DNA of 32,658 nucleotides from Arthrobacter agilis (lineage in GTDB: Bacteria > Actinomycetota > Actinomycetes > Actinomycetales > Micrococcaceae). The stretch spans positions 1,601,325 to 1,633,982 of the forward strand of contig NZ_CP024915.1 in the NCBI RefSeq assembly GCF_002953615.1. Reading direction: 5' to 3'. Positions 21,353 through 30,694 of this stretch are shown here, in pieces. Position numbers and translations under genes: made by a program. The notes beneath the pieces are model-generated. The model searched no databases. It was not told where the DNA came from and saw nothing but the letters and a program-made list of their open reading frames with translations. Numbering within the stretch: the first letter of the stretch is position 1; each line of letters begins with the position of its first letter.

Positions 21353-22005
21353 GATCCGGCGCCGGGATCGAGGACGACGGCGATCCGGGCCTCGTTGGAG
21401 AGCGCGTCGAGCAACTGGGGCATGGCGGCGTCATCGACGAGGACCTGCACGAGGGTCGACGCGCTTCCACCCAGGGCCGACTCCCCGACGGTCAGCTCGG
21501 CGATCTCGGCGGCCTCGAGCAGCAACCGCGGCTCCTCGTACGTGTTCGTGTCCGCCCGGAGGGAGACCCAGACGTCCACCCTGTCACCGGCGGCGGTACC
21601 GGAAGGCAGCGGATCCTCGACGGTGAGGCCGACGGGCTTGCGGTCGAGGTCATCGGCGCGGCCGATCGCGGACGCCGGGATGAGTTCACCCCGCGGAATG
21701 AGTCTCGTCGCGATGGAATCGTCGGGAAAGCCCTCGTCGACCGGCCGGTAGGCGTCGGCGGAGTCCCCGAGATTCACCGGCACGGCGACGACGTCCTCGA
21801 GCGACAGGGCGGAGCCGACGGGGATGTCCTCCCGTGCCGCGTACACCTCCGTGGTGCTGTCCTGACTCTCCAGCAGTGCGATGACCCCGGCCGTCGACGC
21901 GAGCACCAGCATCAGTCCGATGAGCAGGCGCGGGTCCTTCCACGACGGCTTCTTCAGCCGCGGGGCCTCACCCTGCAGGTGCACCACGCGTGCGTCACTA
22001 CTCAC
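21349..22005 (-). CDS. SAF-domain (CpaB/FlgA-like) membrane protein
   Basis: The product of 218 residues (start GTG 22005, MSSDARVVHLQ) has a short basic cytoplasmic arm and one membrane helix at about 26-46. An extracytoplasmic SAF domain follows (VYAAREDIPVGSALSLEDVVAVPVNL ... SIATRLIPRGELIPASAI), as in the Flp pilus assembly protein CpaB. A further domain ends VLVDDAAMPQLLDALSNEARIAVVLDPG. The frame remains open to 22170, but that extension is low-complexity and crosses the divergent promoter. The ribosome binding site is a modest GGGGGC. It is coupled to the CpaE/Ssd-like gene by a four-base overlap. It lacks the long C-terminus of classical CpaB and has no other Tad partner nearby. Confidence 0.82.
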   Translation of the reverse strand: MSSDARVVHLQGEAPRLKKPSWKDPRLLIGLMLVLASTAGVIALLESQDSTTEVYAAREDIPVGSALSLEDVVAVPVNLGDSADAYRPVDEGFPDDSIATRLIPRGELIPASAIGRADDLDRKPVGLTVEDPLPSGTAAGDRVDVWVSLRADTNTYEEPRLLLEAAEIAELTVGESALGGSASTLVQVLVDDAAMPQLLDALSNEARIAVVLDPGAGS

Positions 22006-22187
22006 TGTCGCCCCCAGAGAACGTGGGCCGCCCGGCGGACGGCCCCTCCTGGCAGCAATTGTTGTGCACGGGAACCACCAAGGGAACCGGTCGGCGCCGA
22101 AACGGGACAAACTGTGGAAATCCGGATCAGCGACCGGGCCCGGTGGCACACTGGACGCATACCGGAACAACCAGGAAAGGCGGACCC
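22006..22187. promoter_or_regulatory. divergent control region between SAF gene and HTH gene
   Basis: This 182-base region serves both genes. Seen directly: a hairpin at 22025-22045 (GGGCCG, nine bases, CGGCCC) close to the SAF start, and two GGGAACC heptamers at 22070-22076 and 22082-22088. An A-rich patch at 22099-22125 holds GAAACGG, CAAACTG and GAAATCC at nine-base spacing. AGGAAAGG at 22173-22180 lies seven bases before GTG 22188. The CAAACTG word also occurs twice in the promoter region near 23140. No clear -10/-35 pair is assigned. Confidence 0.45.
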
Positions 22188-22415
22188 GTGGCCGAGCGGC
22201 GTTTCCTCACCCTCGCCGATGTGGGCGAGGTGCTCAACATCAGTGCGTCCCAGACATACGCCCTTGTCCGGTCCGGTGAACTGCCCGCGATCCAGGTCGG
22301 GGGGCGGGGCCAGTGGCGCGTGGAGACGCGCGTCCTCGAGGAGTACATCGCGCAGGCGTACGAGAGGACCGCGTCGGCGCTGAGGAGCGAGGCGGGGAGC
22401 ACTCCGCTCGCCTGA
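22188..22415 (+). CDS. small excisionase/MerR-type helix-turn-helix protein
   Basis: GTG 22188, seven bases after AGGAAAGG, gives a 75-residue protein beginning MAERRFLTLADVGEVL. The winged-helix HTH of the excisionase/BldC class covers residues 6-55: LTLADVGEVLNIS, SQTYALVRSGELPAIQVGGRGQWRV, VLEEYIAQAYER. The frame is open further upstream, but that part overlaps the promoter and lacks family similarity. BldC-type proteins bind DNA head to tail on direct repeats. No integrase or phage gene is nearby, so a chromosomal regulator is more likely than a recombination directionality factor. Candidate target sites are the direct repeats at 23124-23150 and the A-rich patch upstream of its own start. 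Confidence 0.88.
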   Translation: MAERRFLTLADVGEVLNISASQTYALVRSGELPAIQVGGRGQWRVETRVLEEYIAQAYERTASALRSEAGSTPLA

Positions 22416-22491
22416 TCTCCTCCCCCCACGACGGGGACGGGACCACCGGCCGCAGGGCCTTCCGCGTGTCGTGCCGGCAACGGGCGCGCCG
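22416..22491. other. convergent gap, no clear terminator
   Basis: This 76-base gap lies between the convergent stops of the HTH gene and the duplicated-barrel gene. It is C/G-rich and I see no convincing hairpin. Confidence 0.4.
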
Positions 22492-23052
22492 CTACTCGAT
22501 GGACGACTCCGACTCGAGCGTGTCGATGGAGCTGAAGGGCACCGTCAGCACCTCGCGGACCTCTGCGGCGCGTCGTTCGTCCCCACGCGGGATCAGCGCC
22601 AACTCCAGGAAGTCCGAGCCCACCCGGTCGATCACGCCGAAGCAGCCGGAATCCGCGGACGTCACCCACAGTGCCACCTGCGCCCTGTCCCGGGACAGGG
22701 CGCGCAGCACCGGCCCCAGCCCGAGCTTTGCCTCGATCCCCGACAGGGGCTGGCCGACCGCACGGCCGGACGCCCGGACGGTCCGCAGGGCGGGCAGCGG
22801 CACGACGACCGACCGTCCCTCCACGGCCAGGGCGAGCCATTGCGCGCCGACATTCGTGAGGACCCCGGTGACCGAGCGGCCTCCTCGCGTGGAGACACCG
22901 ACCTGTCGCCCGACCTGCCCCGACAGGCGCTGCACCAGTGTCAGGCGGGCCTGCTCCCCGCGCGTGCGTTCACGGATCTCGCTCTCCTGCTGGGCGGAGG
23001 CCACCGCGTGCAGTTGCGATTCGAGGTCGGCGAACAGGGCATCCCAGCGCAT
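22492..23052 (-). CDS. unrecognised protein with two Sm-like/SH3-like repeats
   Basis: I know no named family for this 186-residue protein. The frame opens at 23097, but ATG 23052 (MRWDALFADLESQL) is the better start because it begins at the helical domain and leaves an A+T-rich promoter free. Residues 1-45 look like a charged helix or coiled coil. Two similar segments follow. The first, 49-93, contains GVLTNVGAQWLALAV and VVVPLPALRTV. The second, 123-179, contains GVIDRVGSDFLELAL and LTVPFSSIDTL. Both follow the pattern GV[LI]xxVGxx[WF]LxLA ... VP[LF]x[AS][LI]xT, which resembles small beta-barrels of the Sm-like/SH3-like type. The duplication is seen directly; the fold and any RNA or protein binding are inference. 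It is divergent from the LysM gene. Confidence 0.75.
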   Translation of the reverse strand: MRWDALFADLESQLHAVASAQQESEIRERTRGEQARLTLVQRLSGQVGRQVGVSTRGGRSVTGVLTNVGAQWLALAVEGRSVVVPLPALRTVRASGRAVGQPLSGIEAKLGLGPVLRALSRDRAQVALWVTSADSGCFGVIDRVGSDFLELALIPRGDERRAAEVREVLTVPFSSIDTLESESSIE

Positions 23053-23176
23053 CGCCCCACGGTAGGTCGCAGTGCTGCAGGGGTCAACCTTCAGCACTGA
23101 ACATCCAGAGAATCAGTTGTAGACAAACAGCACCAAACTGTATCAAACTGACACGAACGAGGAAGGGATCGAGCCG
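23053..23176. promoter_or_regulatory. divergent promoter region, duplicated-barrel gene / LysM gene
   Basis: This 124-base region becomes sharply A+T-rich from 23097. On the plus strand, TTGTAG (23117-23122) and TATCAA (23141-23146), 18 bases apart, form a weak promoter with a leader of roughly 24 bases. AGGAAGG at 23160-23166 is the ribosome binding site for ATG 23177. On the minus strand, TTGATA (complement of 23141-23146) could be a -35. Three 10-base direct repeats cover the same stretch, so anything that binds them would act on both genes. Confidence 0.5.
23121..23150. repeat. three in-phase 10-bp direct repeats (CAAACNG core)
   Basis: Three adjacent ten-base blocks share the core CAAAC-A/T-G. 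The cores are CAAACAG at 23124-23130, CAAACTG at 23134-23140 and CAAACTG at 23144-23150. A weaker fourth (CGAACGA, 23154-23160) follows in phase. One helical turn between cores puts all of them on the same DNA face. They overlap the candidate promoter elements for both divergent genes. An HTH protein of the direct-repeat-binding BldC type is encoded about 700 bases away. Confidence 0.75.
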
Positions 23177-23998
23177 ATGAAGACCTCCGCAGCCGTCCAG
23201 GCAGGCGTCATCCTCGTGTGCGGCCTGGTGCTGGCCGGCGCCGGTTCGGTTCTGCTCCGGACCCGGCCGGCGTCGGGCCGCCCCGGGCTGGAGAGTACGC
23301 TCGGGATCGGCCTGGCCGCGCTCGGGACGGCCATCCTCGCATGGTGGGTGCTCGCGCTCGGAGCCGCCGTCCTGGCCGAACTCCTGCGCCGGCACGGCCG
23401 GCCGGCCGCCGCGGACCTCGCTGCGGGATGCGCTCCCCCGGTCATGCGCCGTCTCGCGGCCGTCCTGCTCGGCATCAATCTCCTCGCGCTGCCTGCCATG
23501 GCCTCTGCAGCACCGGGCGGCACGGCGTCCGACGTCGGCGGGCCGACGGGGACCGGCGCACCTCCTGCGGCTTCCTTGCTCGGCACCGACACCCGAGGCG
23601 ACACCCGAGGCGACACCCGAGGCGACGCCGAGGGCGACACCGAGCGCGGGATCTCGCCCTACTGGGTGCCGACTCCCTCCCCCGCCGTCGCGGACGGGCA
23701 GCAGACGGGGCAGCCACCCGGGTCCCCGGTCCCACCGGGCTGGGAGCCGGCGCCGATGCCGGCCGACGGGAGCCTCCTGGTCCGACCGGCGACGAGGGCG
23801 CCGGTCGGCGCGGCCGAGGTCGTCGTCGCACCCGGGGACTCGCTCTGGTCGATCGTCGCGGCCAGGCTCGGACCGCTCGCGACCGCGGCGGACGTCGCAG
23901 AAGCCTGGCCGGGCTGGTTCGCCGCGAACCGTTCGGTCATCGGGGACGATCCATCGCTCCTTCTGCCCGGCCAGGTCCTGCACGCCCCGTTCCCGTGA
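23177..23998 (+). CDS. three-helix membrane protein with C-terminal LysM domain
   Basis: The 273-residue product has hydrophobic segments at about 7-27, 42-66 and 91-112. A low-complexity Pro/Gly/Asp-rich linker (about 115-210) follows, then a LysM-like peptidoglycan-binding domain (about 214-272; VVVAPGDSLWSIVAARLG ... LLLPGQVLHAP). It would anchor in the membrane and reach into the wall. AGGAAGG lies ten bases before ATG 23177. The linker contains a run of 12-base tandem repeats that encode DTRG units. The next gene (Rv3235 family) follows after 113 bases in the same direction. The exact function is unknown; the LysM domain suggests an envelope or division-related role. Confidence 0.85.
   Translation: MKTSAAVQAGVILVCGLVLAGAGSVLLRTRPASGRPGLESTLGIGLAALGTAILAWWVLALGAAVLAELLRRHGRPAAADLAAGCAPPVMRRLAAVLLGINLLALPAMASAAPGGTASDVGGPTGTGAPPAASLLGTDTRGDTRGDTRGDAEGDTERGISPYWVPTPSPAVADGQQTGQPPGSPVPPGWEPAPMPADGSLLVRPATRAPVGAAEVVVAPGDSLWSIVAARLGPLATAADVAEAWPGWFAANRSVIGDDPSLLLPGQVLHAPFP
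23588..23641 (+). repeat. 12-bp tandem repeat in the LysM protein linker
   Basis: GACACCCGAGGC occurs three times exactly and is followed by two diverged copies. In frame it encodes DTRG three times, then DAEG and DTER (from residue 138). Unit length is a multiple of three, so copy-number change would lengthen or shorten the extracytoplasmic linker without a frameshift. Confidence 0.9.
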
Positions 23999-24111
23999 AC
24001 TCCGCCGCATCGGCCATCGCGGCACGGCCGGCCCGGATCAGCCGCCCGTCCCGGCGACGCACGGCCGGTCGATCAGCACGTCCTGGTACCCGTCCGAGGA
24101 AAGGATCCGCC
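23999..24111 (+). other. short gap between LysM and Rv3235-family genes
   Basis: This 113-base spacer has no recognisable gene or hairpin. Its last bases hold AGGAAAGG, the ribosome binding site of the next gene. Co-transcription with the LysM gene is likely. Confidence 0.4.
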
Positions 24112-24678
24112 ATGCCCGCTACGACCCAGCTCCACCGCAGTCCGACAGCGCAGCTCGCCCAGGTCAGCGGAGCTCCGCGTCCGCTCCTCACACCGCCGGG
24201 ACAGCCCGCGGTGCCGGCTCCCGTGATACCCCTGCGGCCCGGGATCGGGACCGCGCCCGATTCGTTCCCCGGTGGTCCTTCTGCCCGCAGCGACCGAGTC
24301 TCCGCTGAGGACCAGGAGCTGTCCCGCAGGATCTCGGGCATCGCCCGGTCCGTCGCCCAGGGCGCCCTCGAGGTGCTCGGCGGATCACGCCCGCTGCAGC
24401 AGATGGCGCGGTGGCTCGATCAGGAGAACTACGAACGGCTGCAGCTGAGGACGAATCTGGTCCGATGCGTGGGCATTGCACCGGCGTCCCCTGCGGGCCT
24501 GCCCGCGGCGAGCGCACACCGGCACATCGTCGTCCGCTCGGCGAGGGTATGTCCGGTCGGTCCGGGCGTCTTCGAGGCGTCGGTGGTCGCCTTCGACCAG
24601 AAACGCGTCCGCGCCGTCGCTCTTCGGATAGAGCTACGGCGCGGGGCGTGGCGGGTGACCGCCTTGGAGATCGGCTGA
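24112..24678 (+). CDS. Rv3235-family protein
   Basis: ATG 24112 lies seven bases after AGGAAAGG and gives 188 residues. The N-terminal third is Pro/Ala-rich and probably disordered (1-60). The conserved C-terminal part has helices (EDQELSRRISGIARSVAQGALEVLGG), RPLQQMARWLDQENYERLQ, and a beta-rich end (RSARVCPVGPGVFEASVVAFDQKRVRAVALRIELRRGAWRVTALEIG). This C-terminal pattern is that of actinobacterial Rv3235-like proteins, which commonly lie close to secA. Function is unknown; the Rv3235-family fold may be an NTF2-like cup, which is an inference. Its stop codon abuts the convergent secA stop with no base between, so there is no room for a terminator between them. Confidence 0.85.
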   Translation: MPATTQLHRSPTAQLAQVSGAPRPLLTPPGQPAVPAPVIPLRPGIGTAPDSFPGGPSARSDRVSAEDQELSRRISGIARSVAQGALEVLGGSRPLQQMARWLDQENYERLQLRTNLVRCVGIAPASPAGLPAASAHRHIVVRSARVCPVGPGVFEASVVAFDQKRVRAVALRIELRRGAWRVTALEIG

Positions 24679-27387
<2,709 letters not shown>

Positions 27388-27508
27388 TGGTATCTGCTCC
27401 CAATCTGATGCTGCCCAAAGATGGCGTATCTAGTCTACGTGAGGGACGTTCGGGATCCCGATCCCGTTCCCTGCGTCCCTGCCCGGCGGCGCGGGACCGC
27501 GTGTCCGC
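27388..27508 (-). promoter_or_regulatory. secA upstream region
   Basis: This 121-base gap lies between the YcaQ-like stop and the secA start. On the minus strand there is a TAGACTAGATA stretch that could hold a -10, without a good -35, and a palindrome CGGGATCCCG further upstream. No obvious terminator for the YcaQ-like gene is seen. A SecA promoter here is inferred from position. Confidence 0.3.
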
Positions 27509-28720
27509 TCAGAGTAGCGTGCCGACCTGAGCGGCGAGTGATGGCGCGAGGTTCCCGCGATCCTCCACGACAACCTCGACCAGGCCCAGCCACTGCGCGA
27601 GCAGGCGCAGTTCGTCGGCCAGCTCGGCGGCGGTGTCCCCGGGGGCGCCGGGTTCGACGTGGCTGGCCCGGACCAGCAGGCGCTTTGTTGTCCGGTCGGC
27701 CTTGAGGTCCACCCGGGCTGCGATGGTGTCGCGGAGCAGGAAGGGCAGCACGTAGTAGCCGTGGATGCGCCGCTCCGCCGGGGTGTAGATCTCGATGCGG
27801 TAGTGGACGTCGAAGAGCCTGTGGAGCCGGTCGCGCTCGAAGACGAGGGAATCGAACGGGCTCAGGAGCGCCCTGCCCCTGGCCTGGCGGGGCAGGGCCG
27901 CCGCCGGGTGCAGGTACCAGGGTTCCGTCCCTCCGTCGACGACGACGGTCTCCACGACACCGGCGCCCGCGAGCCCGTCGAGGACGGCCCGTGTCTCCCG
28001 GACCGGTGTCCGGAAGTAGTCGGCGACCGAGCGGGCGGGTGCGACGCCGAGGGCTCCCAGCGCGCGCTCGGCCAGGACGGCGAGGGCGTCGGTCCGGTCC
28101 GGTCCCGCCGTGGCGAGAGACGCATCGGGAAGCACCTGGGTGATGGGCGCGTAGAGGCGTTCGAACTGGGCCGTCCGTCCCGCCGATCCCACCTCGCCCC
28201 GCGCGAAGAGATCCTCGAGGACCCGCTTCGCTGCGGTCCACCGCCACCCCCAGCCGTCCTCGGGACGTGTCGTATCCGCTCCGAGGAGTCGCTGGATCTC
28301 CGAGGCGGGAAGCGGCGTCCCCTCGTCGAGGAGCTCGCGGATGGCGGCTTCGAGAGCTTGGCGCAGTGCGTCCGGCACGCCGGCCGCTCCCATCCAGGTG
28401 CGCCGCTGCCATACCCGCAGGTGTGGGAACAACGCCGGGGGAACGAGGCTCGCCTCATGCGCCCAGTACTCGACCAGCGTGCGGGGTCCCGTGGAGTAGA
28501 GGTCTTCCAGGTCCTTGCGGTCGTAGGAGCCGAGGCGAGAGAACAGGGGCAGGTAGTGCGATCGGGCGAGGACGTTCACCGAGTCGATCTGGAGGACCTG
28601 CAGGCGCTGGACGGCGGAGTTCACGGCGCGGCGGGACGACGGCGCCCGGAGACGGGGGCGGTGCAGGCCCTGGGCGGCGAGGACGATGCGCCGGGCCTGT
28701 GCGGTGGTGAGGTTCGGCAT
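27509..28720 (-). CDS. winged-helix DNA glycosylase, YcaQ/AlkX (AZL) family
   Basis: The protein has 403 residues from ATG 28720 (MPNLTTAQARRIV), which has AGGAG just upstream; ATG 28732 would add four residues. It belongs to the HTH_42/YcaQ family, whose E. coli member removes alkylated bases and unhooks DNA interstrand crosslinks. Tandem winged helices are predicted. The catalytic loop reads LQIDSVNVLARSHYLPLFSRLG. Its QID fits the Q-hydrophobic-D motif of the AlkX branch rather than the Q-hydrophobic-Q of AlkZ. YWAHEASLVPP and the C-terminal DSLVFERDRLHRLFDVHYRIEIYTPAERRIHGYYVLPFLL block are also typical. It sits between hpf and secA on the same strand, but a strong hairpin separates it from hpf. 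Confidence 0.9.
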   Translation of the reverse strand: MPNLTTAQARRIVLAAQGLHRPRLRAPSSRRAVNSAVQRLQVLQIDSVNVLARSHYLPLFSRLGSYDRKDLEDLYSTGPRTLVEYWAHEASLVPPALFPHLRVWQRRTWMGAAGVPDALRQALEAAIRELLDEGTPLPASEIQRLLGADTTRPEDGWGWRWTAAKRVLEDLFARGEVGSAGRTAQFERLYAPITQVLPDASLATAGPDRTDALAVLAERALGALGVAPARSVADYFRTPVRETRAVLDGLAGAGVVETVVVDGGTEPWYLHPAAALPRQARGRALLSPFDSLVFERDRLHRLFDVHYRIEIYTPAERRIHGYYVLPFLLRDTIAARVDLKADRTTKRLLVRASHVEPGAPGDTAAELADELRLLAQWLGLVEVVVEDRGNLAPSLAAQVGTLL

Positions 28721-28732
28721 GGGCTCCTGCAT

Positions 28733-28765
28733 GGAACTGCCCCCGCGCAGGGCGGGGGCAGTTCC
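28733..28765. terminator. 14-bp hairpin between hpf and the glycosylase gene
   Basis: GGAACTGCCCCCGC pairs perfectly with GCGGGGGCAGTTCC around a five-base loop. It begins 47 bases after the hpf stop and ends directly next to the upstream ATG (28732) of the glycosylase gene. It is placed to terminate hpf transcription. Because it touches the next ribosome binding region it could also limit read-through expression of the glycosylase. Confidence 0.8.
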
Positions 28766-28812
28766 GTATCGGTCGTCGCGACCGGCGGGAGCCGGCGCGG
28801 GGGTGGTCGTTC

Positions 28813-29559
28813 CTAGGCTGACGCTGCTTCCTTCGCCCGGTAGGCGAGGAGTTCCTCATGGGGTTCCTCGGTCCCCTCGGCGCACTTCGAATCGAGGGTG
28901 ATGACGCCGTAGGTCCAGCCCTGCCGCCGGTAGACCACGGACGGTGCGCCCGTCGCCGAGTCGACGAAGAGGTAGAAGGCGTGGCCGACCAGTTCCATGT
29001 TGTCGACCGCGTCATCGAGCGTCATGGGAGTACCCGAGAAGACCTTGCGGCGGATCAGCACGGGAGAGTCGCCGGCAGGGACGTCGTCCGGCGTGGAGTA
29101 GGCGTCGACGTCCTCGGGCTCGGTCGCGGGCTGGGGAACGGGCTCGTGCGAGGTCGGCTCGATCACCGGCGTCTCGAGATAGATGGGCTGCGCGGGATCC
29201 GCCGGTTCGAGGTCGGCCGTGGCCACTCTGACGGCCACGGGCGTGTGCCGGCCGTGGTGGACCTTCCGCCGGTCGCGGGCCCGGCGCAGGCGCTCCAGGA
29301 GCTTCCCGTAGGCGAGATCGAAGGCGGCGAACTTGTCGGCGGCGGAGGCCTCGGCCCGGATGACCGGGCCCTTGCAGAGGACGGTCAGCTCGACCGTGAG
29401 CGAGGTGTCCGCCATGCGTGCGCTGGGTTCCTTGGTGATCTTCGCGTCGACGCGCTGTACCTTGTCGCCGAGCTGCTCTATCTTGTCGATCTTCTCCGTC
29501 GCGTACTCACGGAAACGGTCCGATACCGCCAGGTTCCGACCATTGATCACAAATTCCAT
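28813..29559 (-). CDS. hpf: long-form ribosome hibernation promoting factor
   Basis: ATG 29559 has GGAGGG five bases upstream and gives 248 residues (MEFVINGRNLAVSDRFREYA). The N-terminal S30AE domain (about 1-105) binds the decoding region of the 30S subunit. An acidic, Pro-rich linker (about 120-180) follows. The C-terminal dimerisation domain (about 185-240; VLIRRKVFSGTPMTLDDAVDNMELVGHAFYLFVD) pairs two ribosomes into inactive 100S dimers or protects them in stationary phase. It is the long type found in Gram-positive bacteria and corresponds by position to Rv3241c next to secA1. The upstream gap contains inverted and direct repeats that may be control sites. Confidence 0.96.
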   Translation of the reverse strand: MEFVINGRNLAVSDRFREYATEKIDKIEQLGDKVQRVDAKITKEPSARMADTSLTVELTVLCKGPVIRAEASAADKFAAFDLAYGKLLERLRRARDRRKVHHGRHTPVAVRVATADLEPADPAQPIYLETPVIEPTSHEPVPQPATEPEDVDAYSTPDDVPAGDSPVLIRRKVFSGTPMTLDDAVDNMELVGHAFYLFVDSATGAPSVVYRRQGWTYGVITLDSKCAEGTEEPHEELLAYRAKEAASA

Positions 29560-29728
29560 GGTGCCCTCCACATCACTAGGTGACACGACGGCGGCCTGGC
29601 GAGATGCATAGCCACCGCCGACGGGTACGTGTCGTCACTGTCTGGTACCCGTACTTCACGGTAGTTCACGACTGTCCGTTATTCATCCCTTGGTGCTCCG
29701 AAACTTGCGGTGGCTTGACGGCCGCCTC
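29560..29728 (-). promoter_or_regulatory. hpf upstream region with inverted and direct repeats
   Basis: This 169-base region lies between the comF stop and the hpf start. It contains an eight-base inverted repeat, ACGGGTAC (29621-29628) and GTACCCGT (29645-29652), with a 16-base loop. A ten-base direct repeat directly beside it, GTACTTCACG and GTAGTTCACG (29651-29670), matches at nine of ten positions. A clear -10/-35 was not assigned. The repeats lie 62-111 bases before the hpf start, a position fitting activator or stress control; that role is inference. Confidence 0.5.
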
Positions 29729-30694
29729 TCAGGACACCATCGGTGGCACGGCCGGGGGCACCTGCACGCGTCGGGCGGCGTCCCCGACCGGCGAGGACGT
29801 GGCGGCGATGACGGCCGCGCCGAGCACGCGCGCCCCGGAGAGCACCAGTACACGGTGGACCTCCCCGATGGTCGCACCCGTGGTGAGCACGTCGTCGACG
29901 ATGATGCAGTCCCTCCCGGCCAGGGCACCCCGGCTGCGTGCGGGCAGCTCCATCGTGTGCAGCACATTCGTACGGCGCCGCCGTCGGCCGAGGCCCTTCT
30001 GCCCGCCGCCCCACCCCGACCGCACCCCTGCGAGCGCCGCCGGGAGGGAGGGGATCCCGCCCTGTCCGACGGTGGCCGCGAACCTCGCGAACTGCGGGAC
30101 CTGCCGCAGGCAGGGGGCGAGGACCGCGGAGGCGGGCAGGTGTCCCGCACGGTCGAGCCTGGACAGGAGGAGCATCAGCGGATCGTAGCCGCGCCGCCGT
30201 CGGGACGACGGGCGGGTCGGCACCGGGACGACCAGGACGGGCTGCGCCCCGGCAGGCTCCGGGACCCGGAAGGCACGGGCCGCTTCGTGGAGGACGCCCG
30301 CGAGGGCTGCCCCGACGGGTGCGGCCAGGTCGACGTGGCCGTGGTTCTTGTAGGCCAGCAGGACCACCGACACGGCACGGCCGTACCGGCCAGCGGCGAG
30401 TACGGGCAGCGGTCCGTGGCTCGGCCCGGGCAGCAGGCGCCCGTTCTCCCCCGGCGCGCCCAGCTCGACGTCCGGGAGCGACTCCGCGCCGTCGTCGGCG
30501 CGGAAGGGACGCGCCGTCGCCCTGCGGAACGCCGCGAGGCACCCGCCGCACAGCGACGTGTCCCACGCGCCGCAGAGCACGCACGACGACGGCAGGAGCA
30601 GGGCACCGAAGGCGGACACGGCGCGGGCGAGCCGCCGGCAGGTCCGTCCGAAGACGAGCCTGTCCAGGACCGGGGAGAGGACGGCAGCTCGCAT
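29729..30694 (-). CDS. comF: ComF-family phosphoribosyltransferase-like protein
   Basis: The 321-residue product has an N-terminal cysteine pair set (C38-x2-C41 and C49-x2-C52), as in the zinc-finger part of ComFC. A phosphoribosyltransferase-like domain follows, with LLAYKNHGH, VPVPTRPSSRRRRGYDP and the PRPP-loop motif CIIVDDVLTTGATI (about 270-283). ComFC works in DNA uptake in naturally competent bacteria, and homologues are widespread in others where the job is unclear. The stretch between the Cys motif and the enzyme domain is unusually Pro/Gly-rich. Its start is ATG 30694 with no strong ribosome binding site. It lies between lpqB and hpf as in mycobacteria. Confidence 0.92.
   Translation of the reverse strand: MRAAVLSPVLDRLVFGRTCRRLARAVSAFGALLLPSSCVLCGAWDTSLCGGCLAAFRRATARPFRADDGAESLPDVELGAPGENGRLLPGPSHGPLPVLAAGRYGRAVSVVLLAYKNHGHVDLAAPVGAALAGVLHEAARAFRVPEPAGAQPVLVVPVPTRPSSRRRRGYDPLMLLLSRLDRAGHLPASAVLAPCLRQVPQFARFAATVGQGGIPSLPAALAGVRSGWGGGQKGLGRRRRRTNVLHTMELPARSRGALAGRDCIIVDDVLTTGATIGEVHRVLVLSGARVLGAAVIAATSSPVGDAARRVQVPPAVPPMVS

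Noticed and set aside
21990-22187. Upstream extensions of the HTH and SAF frames across the divergent gap
   Set aside because: The extensions overlap each other on opposite strands and lack family similarity. The HTH start at 22188 has a good ribosome binding site; the one at the SAF start 22005 is modest.
22188-22415. Excisionase-like HTH protein as a sign of an integrated element
   Set aside because: No integrase, tRNA attachment site, direct-repeat ends or phage genes are present, and flanking genes look chromosomal.
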